Origin: Streptococcus mitis
GTDB lineage: Bacteria; Bacillota; Bacilli; Lactobacillales; Streptococcaceae
Reading direction: 5' to 3'
Assembly (NCBI RefSeq): GCF_001281025.1
Contig: NZ_CP012646.1
Span: 1,145,001-1,209,000 of the forward strand
Length of the DNA: 64,000 nt
The notes beneath the pieces are model-generated. The model did not search any database. It was not told the origin of the DNA and was given only the letters and a program-made list of their open reading frames with translations. The position numbers and the translations under genes were made by a program. This document shows positions 36,855 through 45,231 of the stretch, one piece after another (the stretch's first letter is position 1; each line of letters starts with the position of its first letter).

Positions 36855-37120
36855 AGTTAGACGAAAAAATTACTCTAGTCCTTTTGATTTGGAATGTCAT
36901 GATTTTCTTGATTTATGGTATTGACAAATCCAAGGCAAGGAGAAGAGCTTGGCGCATCCCTGAGAAAATCTTACTCATTTTAGCCTTTGCTTGTGGTGGT
37001 TTTGGTGCCTGGCTAGCAGGAATCATTTTTCACCACAAGACTCGAAAATGGTATTTTAAAACAGTTTGGTTTCTCGGGATGGTGTCCACACTAGTAGCCT
37101 TATATTTTATTTGGAGGTAA
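36851..37120 (+). CDS. DUF1294 small membrane protein inside the leu operon
   Basis: 89 residues with three membrane segments (about 7-21, 40-58 and 68-86) and a basic loop KSKARRRAWRIPEK after the first, the DUF1294 pattern. Function unknown. It overlaps leuB by four bases and ends three bases before leuC, so it is translationally locked into the leucine operon although no enzyme of the pathway is membrane-bound. Confidence 0.85.
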   Translation: MKLDEKITLVLLIWNVMIFLIYGIDKSKARRRAWRIPEKILLILAFACGGFGAWLAGIIFHHKTRKWYFKTVWFLGMVSTLVALYFIWR

Positions 37121-37123
37121 TGG

Positions 37124-38506
37124 ATGGCAGGAAAATCGATTTTTGATAAATTATGGGACCGCCATGTCATCACAGGAGAAGAGGGGCAGCCCCAACTCAT
37201 GTATGTGGACCAGCACTATATCCACGAGGTGACCAGTCCTCAGGCTTTTCAAGGATTACGAGACGCAGGTCGTAGATTGAGACGACCAGACTTGACATTT
37301 GGAACCTTTGACCACAATGTCCCGACGGTTAATATCTACGATATTCGAGATGTCATTTCCAAGGCGCAAATTGATAAGCTAGCTGAAAATGTTGCGGAAT
37401 TTGGGATTGAACATGCGGCCCACGGTTCTGAAAAACAGGGAATTGTGCACATGGTGGGTCCAGAGACAGGACGAACCCAACCAGGAAAATTCATTGTCTG
37501 TGGAGACAGCCATACGGCAACCCATGGAGCTTTTGGAGCCATCGCCTTTGGGATTGGGACTAGTGAGGTCGAGCATGTCTTCGCTACCCAGACCCTCTGG
37601 CAGGTTAAACCTAAGAAAATGTTGGTTGAATTCACTGGAGTTCCTCAAAAAGGAGTTTATTCCAAGGATTTCATTTTATCCTTGATTGCTAAGTACGGTG
37701 TTGCCTGTGGTGTTGGCTATGTGGTGGAATATCGTGGACAGGCAATTGATGCACTGAGCATGGAAGAGCGCATGACCATTTGCAATATGTCCATCGAGTT
37801 TGGATCCAAGATGGGAATCATGAACCCAGATCAGACGACTTATGACTATCTCAAGGGACGAGAATGTGTTCCAGAGGACTTTGAAGAGGCTGTGGCTGAT
37901 TGGAAAACAATTGTCAGTGATGAGGATGCCGTTTATGATAAGGTTATCCAGATGGATGTCTCAGGATTGGCTCCCATGGTGACCTGGGGAACCAACCCTG
38001 CTATGGGGGTTGACTTTGACAGTAGATTCCCAGAAATTAAGGATATGAATGATGAACGAGCCTACAATTATATGGATTTGGAACCAGGTCAAAAGCCAGC
38101 GGATATTGAACTAGGATATATCTTTATCGGCTCTTGTACAAATGCTCGTCTCAGCGACTTGCAACTGGCTGCGCGATTTGTCAAAGGAAAGAAAATAGCC
38201 CCTAATCTAACAGCAATCGTGGTTCCAGGCTCTCGTCCTGTCAAACGAGCTGCGGAGAAATTAGGCTTGGATAAAGTTTTCTTAGATGCTGGCTTTGAAT
38301 GGAGAGACCCAGGTTGCTCTATGTGCCTAGGAATGAATCCGGACAAGGTTCCTGATGGTGTCCACTGCGCCTCAACAAGCAACCGCAACTTTGAAGACAG
38401 ACAGGGATTTGGTGCTAAGACCCACCTCTGCAGTCCAGCCATGGCAGCAGCAGCAGCTATTGCAGGACGCTTTGTAGATGTTCGACAAATGCCAGAAGCC
38501 CAGTAA
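37124..38506 (+). CDS. leuC: 3-isopropylmalate dehydratase large subunit
   Basis: 460 residues, aconitase family, isomerises 2- to 3-isopropylmalate with LeuD. N-terminus [14 protein letters not shown]; the 4Fe-4S cysteines are in [11 protein letters not shown] and [24 protein letters not shown] is the substrate loop. GGAGGTAATGG gives a strong ribosome site. Confidence 0.97.
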   Translation: MAGKSIFDKLWDRHVITGEEGQPQLMYVDQHYIHEVTSPQAFQGLRDAGRRLRRPDLTFGTFDHNVPTVNIYDIRDVISKAQIDKLAENVAEFGIEHAAHGSEKQGIVHMVGPETGRTQPGKFIVCGDSHTATHGAFGAIAFGIGTSEVEHVFATQTLWQVKPKKMLVEFTGVPQKGVYSKDFILSLIAKYGVACGVGYVVEYRGQAIDALSMEERMTICNMSIEFGSKMGIMNPDQTTYDYLKGRECVPEDFEEAVADWKTIVSDEDAVYDKVIQMDVSGLAPMVTWGTNPAMGVDFDSRFPEIKDMNDERAYNYMDLEPGQKPADIELGYIFIGSCTNARLSDLQLAARFVKGKKIAPNLTAIVVPGSRPVKRAAEKLGLDKVFLDAGFEWRDPGCSMCLGMNPDKVPDGVHCASTSNRNFEDRQGFGAKTHLCSPAMAAAAAIAGRFVDVRQMPEAQ

Positions 38507-38515
38507 GGAGAGGAT

Positions 38516-39109
38516 ATGGAGAAATTTACAGTTTATACGGGAACGACCGTTCCTCTCATGAATGATAACATCGACACCGACCAAATCCTACCCAAGCAGT
38601 TTCTCAAGTTAATTGATAAAAAAGGCTTTGGTAAGTACCTCATGTATGCTTGGCGTTATTTGGATGACAAGTACACTGAGGATCCAGACTTTGTCTTTAA
38701 CAGACCTGAATACCGTAAAGCAACTATCCTCATCTCAGGGGATAACTTTGGGGCAGGGTCTTCGAGGGAACACGCAGCTTGGGCTCTAGCGGACTATGGT
38801 TTTAAGGTTGTGATTGCAGGATCTTTCGGTGATATTCATTACAATAATGAACTCAATAATGGCATGTTGCCTATTGTACAGCCTAGAGAGGTTCGAGAGA
38901 AACTAGCTCAGCTACAACCAAGTGACCAGGTAACTGTGGACTTGGAACAACAAAAAATCATCTCACCAATTGGAGAATTCACTTTTGAAATCGATAGCGA
39001 ATGGAAACACAAACTCTTAAATGGTTTGGATAATATCGGTATTACTTTGCAGTATGAAGATTTGATTGCTGCTTATGAAAAACAACGACCAGCCTACTGG
39101 CAGGATTAG
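38516..39109 (+). CDS. leuD: 3-isopropylmalate dehydratase small subunit
   Basis: 197 residues, swivel domain of the LeuCD enzyme. Motifs [14 protein letters not shown] and [21 protein letters not shown] (the Ser loop) are intact. Nine bases after leuC, with AAGGAGAG. Completes an apparently functional leuABCD set. Confidence 0.96.
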   Translation: MEKFTVYTGTTVPLMNDNIDTDQILPKQFLKLIDKKGFGKYLMYAWRYLDDKYTEDPDFVFNRPEYRKATILISGDNFGAGSSREHAAWALADYGFKVVIAGSFGDIHYNNELNNGMLPIVQPREVREKLAQLQPSDQVTVDLEQQKIISPIGEFTFEIDSEWKHKLLNGLDNIGITLQYEDLIAAYEKQRPAYWQD

Positions 39110-39136
39110 AAGAAAAATAGAAAAGGAAATAGAACT

Positions 39137-39916
39137 ATGACAAAACACATTCAATGGAACGGAACACTTTCACAAGAAGGATATGACATTTTAAAAGGTG
39201 AGGGCGGTTGTATCGTTTGTCCTACAAAAGTTGGCTACATTATTATGACTAGCGACAAGGCAGGACTTGAGCGCAAGTTCGCAGCTAAAGAACGTAACCG
39301 TAACAAACCAGGTGTGGTTCTCTGTGGTAGCATGGATGAGCTTCGCGCTTTAGCACAACTCAACCCAGAAATTGAAGCCTTTTACCAAAAACATTGGGAT
39401 GAAGATATTCTTCTTGGTTGTATCCTTCCTTGGAAACCAGAATCCTTTGAAAAACTCAAAGCATACGGTGATGGCCGTGAAGAACTTATGACTGATGTGC
39501 GTGGTACGAGCTGTTTCGTTATCAAATTTGGGAAAGCTGGTGAACAATTGGCTGCCAAACTTTGGGAAGAAGGCAAGATGGTTTATGCCTCATCAGCTAA
39601 CCCATCTGGAAAAGGAAATCGCGGCAAGGTAGAAGGAATTGGAGAACGCATCGAAGGAGCAGTGGACCTTGTTATCGAGGCAGACGACTACGTGGCATCT
39701 ATCCAGCCTGACAAAACGATTGAAACACGCTACGAGCAAGGCGTGATGGTGTCTATGGTCGATAAGGACGGCAAACTCATCCCAGAACAAGGAGGAGCAC
39801 GTTCAACTTCACCAGCTCCAGTTGTAATCCGCAAAGGGCTTGACATTGATAAGATTATGATGCATCTGTCAGACAGCTTTAACTCATGGGACTACCGTCA
39901 GGGCGAGTATTATTAG
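39137..39916 (+). CDS. YrdC/Sua5-domain protein after leuD
   Basis: 259 residues. The first ~200 match the Sua5/YciO/YrdC fold: GGCIVCPTKVGYIIMTSD, KERNRNKPGVVLCGS, and MVYASSANPSGKGNRGKVEG with the conserved SANPSG. The family includes threonylcarbamoyl-AMP synthases for tRNA t6A, but this copy departs from the housekeeping TsaC motifs and has its own C-terminal ~55 residues, so it is more likely a YciO-like paralogue of unknown role. It is 27 bases after leuD with AAAGGAAA and shares its terminator. Confidence 0.75.
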   Translation: MTKHIQWNGTLSQEGYDILKGEGGCIVCPTKVGYIIMTSDKAGLERKFAAKERNRNKPGVVLCGSMDELRALAQLNPEIEAFYQKHWDEDILLGCILPWKPESFEKLKAYGDGREELMTDVRGTSCFVIKFGKAGEQLAAKLWEEGKMVYASSANPSGKGNRGKVEGIGERIEGAVDLVIEADDYVASIQPDKTIETRYEQGVMVSMVDKDGKLIPEQGGARSTSPAPVVIRKGLDIDKIMMHLSDSFNSWDYRQGEYY

Positions 39917-39926
39917 AATGTAGAAG

Positions 39927-39975
39927 AAGTCTAGCGTTAAGAGACATTAAAGCTCCTAACACTGGACTTTTCTTT
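39927..39975 (+). terminator. Terminator of the leu operon
   Basis: Long imperfect hairpin: AAGTCTAGCGTTA and TAACACTGGACTT (one mismatch, one G-U), then TTCTTT. The rest of 39976-40079 holds a TATAAT at 40055-40060 for the next gene. Confidence 0.6.
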
Positions 39976-40079
39976 AGAATTTCTTTTCTTTTTTATATAG
40001 ATGTGATATTCTATATGTGAAATAGAGCTTTGAAATATTAAATACTAACTAGCCTATAATATGAAAATGGAGCTACAAA

Positions 40080-41750
40080 ATGGAAGAAAAATTAAATTAT
40101 TGGATGATAGTTGCAGGAGGAGGTGGAAAAGTTTGGTCTTTATTTAAAGAAGAAAATATAGCTTGTATAGATTTTGATTCTAATTTATCTAATATTTTAG
40201 ATTACAATAATCCTGAAGAATTGAAGCAAGGAAAGCAGAGAAATTTATTTATTTGGAAGTTTGCACATGACATAAAAATAAATGATTATATAATAGCTAC
40301 CTCAGGATTTAACAAAATTTTGGGTATTGGACAATGTGTGAAAACATATTACTTTGATGAAACAAAAACAGAGTTTAAACATTGTATTGGTGTTAATTGG
40401 TTGAAAGTAGATGGTGGATGGGAATACCAAGGTAAAAAAGGTGCAAGACAAACCATCAACTGGGATAGAAATTCAGAACGTATCAATTTGTATAAATCTA
40501 TTCTAAATGGTACATACAGAAAAAATATAGAGAAGGTTGTTATGAATAAAAATATTAACGATTATTTAGATAAATTAAGAAAATCCAAAAACCTCATCCT
40601 CCGCGGTGCTCCTGGCACGGGAAAAACTTATCTTGCTAAAGAAATTGCTAAAGAATTAACGGATGGCAACGAAGATCAAATCGGCTTTGTTCAGTTTCAT
40701 CCTTCGTATGACTACACGGATTTTGTCGAGGGTTTGCGCCCAGTATCCAATGGGGATGGAGCTATCGAGTTTAAATTACAAGATGGTATTTTTAAGAAGT
40801 TTTGTCAGAATGCTATAGATTCTAAGAAGATTGGAGGTCAAGATAATTTTGATGAAGCTTGGGATCTTTATCTTGAGTATGTAAATAACAGAGATGAAAA
40901 AGAATATTTGACAGAATTTTCCTATCTAACAGTAAATAGTCGAAATAATTTTAATATCAATTATGAAACTAAATCCCAAGGAACTGTCTTAACAAAATCT
41001 TATGTTTATGAACTATATAAAGATGAAAACTATCTGAAACAGCCCTATTATCATAACCAAGGAAAAAAAGTCCTTGAAACTTTAAAGAAAAGATTTGCTT
41101 TGAAAGACTATATTTCTCCAGAAGAGGTTGAAACAGACAAGAAATTCGTTTTCATTATCGATGAGATTAATCGTGGTGAGATTTCTAAGATTTTTGGTGA
41201 ACTCTTTTTCTCTATTGACCCTGGCTATCGTGGTGAAAAGGGATGTGTTTCTACTCAGTATGCTAATTTACATGAGACTAATGAGAAATTTTATATCCCT
41301 GAAAATGTCTATATTATCGGAACTATGAATGATATTGACCGTTCAGTGGACACCTTTGATTTTGCTATGCGCCGTCGTTTCCGTTTTGTTGAAGTTACTG
41401 CTGAAAGCCAGTTATACATTCTAGATAACGAACTAGATGGACATGAGGAAGAAGCGAAAAAACGTTTAAGAAACTTGAACGCTGCTATTGAAAACGTTCA
41501 GGAGTTAAACAGTCATTATCATATCGGACCAAGTTATTTCCGTAATTTAAAAGAGTTGGATTATGATTATGAATTACTTTGGTCTGATTACCTCAAACCG
41601 CTTTTGGAAGATTACTTACGAGGTTCTTATGAAGAGGCTGAAACTCTGGGTACATTGAAAAAAGCATTTGATCTGACAAAGAATGAGCAAAAAGATCAGG
41701 CAGTAGCTGATGACCATGAAGGCGATGAAGACGATGATGCGGATAACTGA
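40080..41750 (+). CDS. mcrB: McrB-like AAA+ GTPase with N-terminal modified-base reader domain
   Basis: 556 residues. C-terminal AAA+ motor: Walker A GAPGTGKTYL (G176-K182), the family motif FVQFHPSYDYTDFVEGLRP, Walker B FIIDEINRGE (D361-E362), and GTMNDIDRSVDTFDFAMRRR with the Asn-x-x-Asp that gives McrB its GTP preference. The N-terminal ~160 residues (YWMIVAGGGGKVWSLF, a central IIATSGFNKILGIGQ strand pair, then WLKVDGGW) look like an EVE/PUA-type domain, the kind that binds modified cytosine in McrB relatives. Acts with McrC to cut methylated or otherwise modified DNA. TATAAT at 40055 and ATGGAG precede the start. More AT-rich than the flanking core genes. Confidence 0.87.
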   Translation: MEEKLNYWMIVAGGGGKVWSLFKEENIACIDFDSNLSNILDYNNPEELKQGKQRNLFIWKFAHDIKINDYIIATSGFNKILGIGQCVKTYYFDETKTEFKHCIGVNWLKVDGGWEYQGKKGARQTINWDRNSERINLYKSILNGTYRKNIEKVVMNKNINDYLDKLRKSKNLILRGAPGTGKTYLAKEIAKELTDGNEDQIGFVQFHPSYDYTDFVEGLRPVSNGDGAIEFKLQDGIFKKFCQNAIDSKKIGGQDNFDEAWDLYLEYVNNRDEKEYLTEFSYLTVNSRNNFNINYETKSQGTVLTKSYVYELYKDENYLKQPYYHNQGKKVLETLKKRFALKDYISPEEVETDKKFVFIIDEINRGEISKIFGELFFSIDPGYRGEKGCVSTQYANLHETNEKFYIPENVYIIGTMNDIDRSVDTFDFAMRRRFRFVEVTAESQLYILDNELDGHEEEAKKRLRNLNAAIENVQELNSHYHIGPSYFRNLKELDYDYELLWSDYLKPLLEDYLRGSYEEAETLGTLKKAFDLTKNEQKDQAVADDHEGDEDDDADN

Positions 41751-43053
41751 TAATCAGCATAGAATTGCTAAGGAAGGCTTTGTCGCAGAATATCCCAAAC
41801 TAAGTCAAGCACTTCTTGATAGAACACTAGATAACCTTTCTAAAGAGGACAATATCTTTATTTTTCCAAATGATTTGAAAAATTCTCCTGACTTAGAGAA
41901 GGACCAAAAAATCTTTGAAACAGTTAATCAGAAAATCAAGACTGGAAATGTGGTTGGTTTTCTGGGGTGTGGTCAGGAAAGATTAACAATTGCCTCTCGC
42001 TTTTCTGATGAGAGTAATGACCATTTTTTGCATTATCTCTTACACAAGGTTCTTCATATCAATCTCACTAGTTTAGATGTTGCTTTGTCTCTTGAAGAGA
42101 GGCTTTATCAACTTTTGATGTATCTCTTCCCTAAGTATCTACAAGCTGCAATTCGAAAAGGTCTTTATAAGGAATACCAGAGATTTTCTCATAATGACAC
42201 TCATGTTAAGGGAGTGATTGATGTAAGAAACCATCTCAAGAAAAACCTTCCTTTCACGGGAAATATTGCCTACACAACGAGAGAGTTCACCTATGATAAT
42301 CCCCTCATGCAGTTGGTCCGTCACACTATTGAATACATTAAGAACCAGAAAAGCATTGGTCAAGGGGTTCTTGATAATCTCTTGGCTAGTCGTGAAAATG
42401 TAGCAGAAATCGTGCGGGTAACTCCTTCTTATAAACTAGCTGATCGTGTTAAGATTATTCGGGGAAATCAATCTAAACCTATACGTCATGCATACTTTCA
42501 CGAGTACAGAAAGTTACAAGAACTTTGTCTGATGATATTAAACAGAGAAAAGCACGGTTTTGGATATCAAGAGCAAAAAATTCATGGCATTCTCTTTGAT
42601 GTTGCTTGGCTTTGGGAAGAATATGTTCATACCTTGTTGCCAAAAGATTTCATACATCCTAGAAATAAGGATAAGACGGACGGTATTTCAGTATTTTCTA
42701 ATCGTGAAAGAAAAGTATATCCAGATTTTTATCAAGAAGAGCTTAAAATAGTATTAGATGCTAAGTATAAAAAACTGGAATTGACTGAAAAAGGAATCAA
42801 CCGTGAGGACTTATTCCAGCTGATTTCCTATTCTTATATTTTGAAAGCTGAGAAGGCTGGTCTTGTTTTTCCGAGTAGGGACAAGGTTGTTGATAATGAG
42901 ATAGGAAAGCTAGCAGGTTATGGAGCTTTGTTGAAGAAATGGTCTATCCAAATTCCTCAGGAGTCTTCATCCTATAGTGAATTTTGTGAAATGATGGAAA
43001 ACTCCGAAGAAATATTTAAAAGTAATATTACTAAAGAAGTGGGGAGAAAATAA
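41737..43053 (+). CDS. mcrC: McrC-like nuclease subunit of the type IV restriction system
   Basis: About 438 residues if it starts at ATG 41737; several in-frame ATGs (41710-41737) all lie inside the end of mcrB, so the exact start is open but an overlap of at least 14 bases is certain. The PD-(D/E)xK nuclease core is YPDFYQEELKIVLDAKYK, with Asp330, Asp341 and Lys343. Before it is a helical region with FDVAWLWEEYVHTLL, typical of McrC. McrC stimulates McrB GTP hydrolysis and supplies the nuclease. No other restriction gene is adjacent, so the two-gene system stands alone between the leu operon and guaC. Confidence 0.87.
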   Translation: MRITDNQHRIAKEGFVAEYPKLSQALLDRTLDNLSKEDNIFIFPNDLKNSPDLEKDQKIFETVNQKIKTGNVVGFLGCGQERLTIASRFSDESNDHFLHYLLHKVLHINLTSLDVALSLEERLYQLLMYLFPKYLQAAIRKGLYKEYQRFSHNDTHVKGVIDVRNHLKKNLPFTGNIAYTTREFTYDNPLMQLVRHTIEYIKNQKSIGQGVLDNLLASRENVAEIVRVTPSYKLADRVKIIRGNQSKPIRHAYFHEYRKLQELCLMILNREKHGFGYQEQKIHGILFDVAWLWEEYVHTLLPKDFIHPRNKDKTDGISVFSNRERKVYPDFYQEELKIVLDAKYKKLELTEKGINREDLFQLISYSYILKAEKAGLVFPSRDKVVDNEIGKLAGYGALLKKWSIQIPQESSSYSEFCEMMENSEEIFKSNITKEVGRK

Positions 43054-43118
43054 TCTCTCCTTTCTTTTGTTATTTACACAATAAAAGCCGAACGATATAT
43101 TTTAATTCATAAAATAAT

Positions 43119-43204
43119 TTGACAAAAACCTTACTTTGTTTTATAATTGATTAAGGAAACGTCGGAAAAGGCGTAGTGATGCGAGAGCATAGGTAGGTCA
43201 TTAC
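43119..43204 (+). promoter_or_regulatory. guaC promoter and structured 5' leader
   Basis: TTGACA (43119-43124) and TATAAT (43142-43147), spacing 17. In the leader a composite hairpin forms: GTAGTGA (43173-43179) pairs with TCATTAC (43198-43204, one G-U); inside it TGC-GAGA-GCA (43180-43189) forms a tetraloop stem, leaving TAGGTAGG unpaired on one side. There is no terminator run, so if it regulates, it acts on translation or stability. Confidence 0.6.
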
Positions 43205-43224
43205 AAAAGAAACGAGACATCGAT

Positions 43225-44211
43225 ATGTTAAATGAATTTCCAATTTTTGATTACGAAGATATTCAATTGATTCCAAATAAATGTGTGATTAAAAGCCGTG
43301 CAGAAGCAGATACAAGTGTCACTCTAGGAAATCACACCTTTAAACTACCTGTTGTGCCAGCTAATATGCAGACGATTTTGGATGAAAATGTAGCAGAGCA
43401 ACTGGCTAAAGGTGGTTACTTCTACATTATGCATCGTTTTGATGAGGCAGGACGCATTCCTTTTATTAAACGCATGCACGAGCAAGGGCTCATTGCTTCT
43501 ATATCTGTTGGTGTTAAGGACTACGAGTATGATTTCGTTAGCCAGCTCAAGGCTGATGCTCCTGAGTACATCACTATTGATATTGCCCATGGTCATGCGG
43601 ATAGCGTGATTTCTATGATAAAACACATCAAGAAAGTATTGCCAGATACTTTTGTTATTGCTGGAAATGTGGGAACACCAGAAGCTGTGCGTGAATTGGA
43701 AAATGCTGGTGCGGATGCTACTAAGGTTGGTATCGGTCCTGGTAAGGTTTGTATCACCAAGGTCAAGACTGGTTTTGGTACAGGTGGTTGGCAGTTGGCT
43801 GCTCTACGCTGGTGTGCTAAGGCTGCGCGTAAACCGATTATCGCTGATGGAGGAATTCGTACTCACGGTGATATTGCCAAGTCTATCCGTTTCGGTGCTA
43901 GCATGGTCATGATTGGTTCCCTCTTTGCAGGACATATCGAAAGTCCAGGGAAAACGATTGAAGTCGATGGTGAACAGTTCAAAGAATATTACGGTTCAGC
44001 CTCACAATATCAAAAAGGTGCTTACAAAAATGTGGAAGGCAAACGTATCTTGCTTCCTGCAAAAGGCCATCTACAAGACACTTTAACTGAGATGGAACAA
44101 GACCTTCAAAGTGCTATTTCATACGCAGGTGGACGTCAAGTTGCTGACCTTAAACACGTTGATTATGTTATCGTGAAAAACTCTATTTGGAATGGGGATG
44201 CTTCCCGCTAA
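43225..44211 (+). CDS. guaC: GMP reductase
   Basis: 328 residues, IMPDH/GMPR TIM barrel. Reduces GMP to IMP with NADPH, linking guanine and adenine pools. Catalytic Cys176 lies in [20 protein letters not shown], the phosphate site in [19 protein letters not shown], and ends with SIWNGDAS. The lack of a CBS domain separates it from IMP dehydrogenase. Only a weak GAGAC precedes the start. Single-gene unit behind its own strong promoter. A hairpin AGACGG/CCGTCT (44212-44229) follows but has no T-run. Confidence 0.95.
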   Translation: MLNEFPIFDYEDIQLIPNKCVIKSRAEADTSVTLGNHTFKLPVVPANMQTILDENVAEQLAKGGYFYIMHRFDEAGRIPFIKRMHEQGLIASISVGVKDYEYDFVSQLKADAPEYITIDIAHGHADSVISMIKHIKKVLPDTFVIAGNVGTPEAVRELENAGADATKVGIGPGKVCITKVKTGFGTGGWQLAALRWCAKAARKPIIADGGIRTHGDIAKSIRFGASMVMIGSLFAGHIESPGKTIEVDGEQFKEYYGSASQYQKGAYKNVEGKRILLPAKGHLQDTLTEMEQDLQSAISYAGGRQVADLKHVDYVIVKNSIWNGDASR

Positions 44212-44237
44212 GACGGGCTATCCGTCTAGAAAAAAAC

Positions 44238-44266
44238 TTGTTATTAGAGCAAATTTTTGTTATAAT
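44238..44266 (+). promoter_or_regulatory. Promoter of tRNA-Arg
   Basis: TTGTTA (44238-44243) and TATAAT (44261-44266), spacing 17, eleven bases before the tRNA. Confidence 0.75.
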
Positions 44267-44277
44267 AAAACAAGTTT

Positions 44278-44349
44278 CCACCCTTAGTGTAATGGATATC
44301 ACGTAAGATTCCGGTTCTTGAGATGGGGGTTCGATTCCCTCAGGGTGGA
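44278..44349 (+). tRNA. tRNA-Arg (anticodon CCG)
   Basis: Folds as a cloverleaf. The acceptor is CCACCCT/AGGGTGG, D stem GTG/CAC, anticodon stem TAAGA/TCTTG with loop TTCCGGT (anticodon CCG at 44311-44313), and T arm GGGGG-TTCGATT-CCCTC, with discriminator A. It reads CGG codons. The CCA end is not encoded. Confidence 0.95.
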
Positions 44350-44361
44350 TGTAAACATCCT

Positions 44362-44390
44362 AAAAAAGCCTTTAATAGGGCTTTTTTCTT
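44362..44390 (+). terminator. Terminator of tRNA-Arg
   Basis: AAAAAAGCC / GGCTTTTTT arms, loop of 8, then TCTT. Confidence 0.8.
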
Positions 44391-44532
44391 TATCTTTCCC
44401 CAAATTTGCCTCTAAAACTGAAAACATTATTCTAAAGAATACCCAAATCTCTTCCAGTCCCGTTTTAGAGTGACTCAGGGGGCTTTTTTTGATATAATAA
44501 AAAGGACTGTTATCAGTTAGAAAGAGGTTGGT

Positions 44533-45231
44533 ATGAAAGAATTACAAACTGTACTAAAGAACCATTTTGCAATCGAATTTGCAGACAAAAATTTACTGGA
44601 GACTGCCTTTACTCATACGAGTTATGCCAATGAGCACCGCCTCTTAAAAATTTCACACAATGAACGCTTGGAATTTTTAGGAGACGCTGTTCTACAGTTA
44701 TTGATTTCAGAATATCTGTATAAAAAATATCCTAAAAAGCCTGAGGGTGACTTGTCTAAACTCCGTGCCATGATTGTCCGCGAGGAAAGTTTGGCTGGTT
44801 TTGCGCGTGATTGCCAGTTTGATCAGTTTATCAAGCTGGGTAAGGGGGAAGAAAAATCTGGTGGTCGCAATCGTGATACCATTCTTGGTGATGCCTTTGA
44901 GGCCTTTCTTGGTGCCCTCCTTTTGGACAAGGATGTGGCCAAAGTCAAGGAATTTATCTATCAAGTCATGATTCCTAAGGTTGAAGCAGGCGAATTTGAG
45001 ATGATTACAGACTACAAAACCCATCTCCAAGAGTTGCTTCAGGTCAATGGGGATGTGGCTATCCGTTATCAGGTAATTTCTGAAACGGGTCCTGCCCATG
45101 ATAAGGTTTTTGATGTAGAAGTTCTTGTTGAAGGTAAGAGCATTGGTCAAGGTCAAGGTCGTTCTAAGAAACTAGCAGAGCAGGAAGCTGCCAAAAATGC
45201 CGTTGAGAAAGGGCTGGATTCATGTATTTAA
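44533..45231 (+). CDS. rnc: Ribonuclease III
   Basis: 232 residues. Endonuclease for double-stranded RNA, maturing rRNA. The RNase III signature [20 protein letters not shown] and the [18 protein letters not shown] helix give the acidic catalytic residues; the dsRNA-binding domain (about 155-225) ends [25 protein letters not shown] near 44495, GAAAGAGG before the ATG. Its end overlaps smc by 10 bases, so smc is coupled to it. Confidence 0.97.

Noticed and set aside
41710..41736. Upstream ATGs as the mcrC start
   Set aside because: Four in-frame ATGs precede 41737, but all code for a Met/Lys/Thr-rich stretch that is simply the shifted frame of the acidic McrB tail; 41737 gives the smallest overlap. 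Left uncertain.
43148..43224. Purine riboswitch in front of guaC
   Set aside because: The kissing-loop hairpins and conserved core of the purine aptamer are absent and the leader is too short.
44212..44229. Terminator of guaC (AGACGG/CCGTCT)
   Set aside because: The hairpin is followed by an A-run on the plus strand, not a T-run. It cannot be a standard terminator for guaC and no minus-strand gene needs one.
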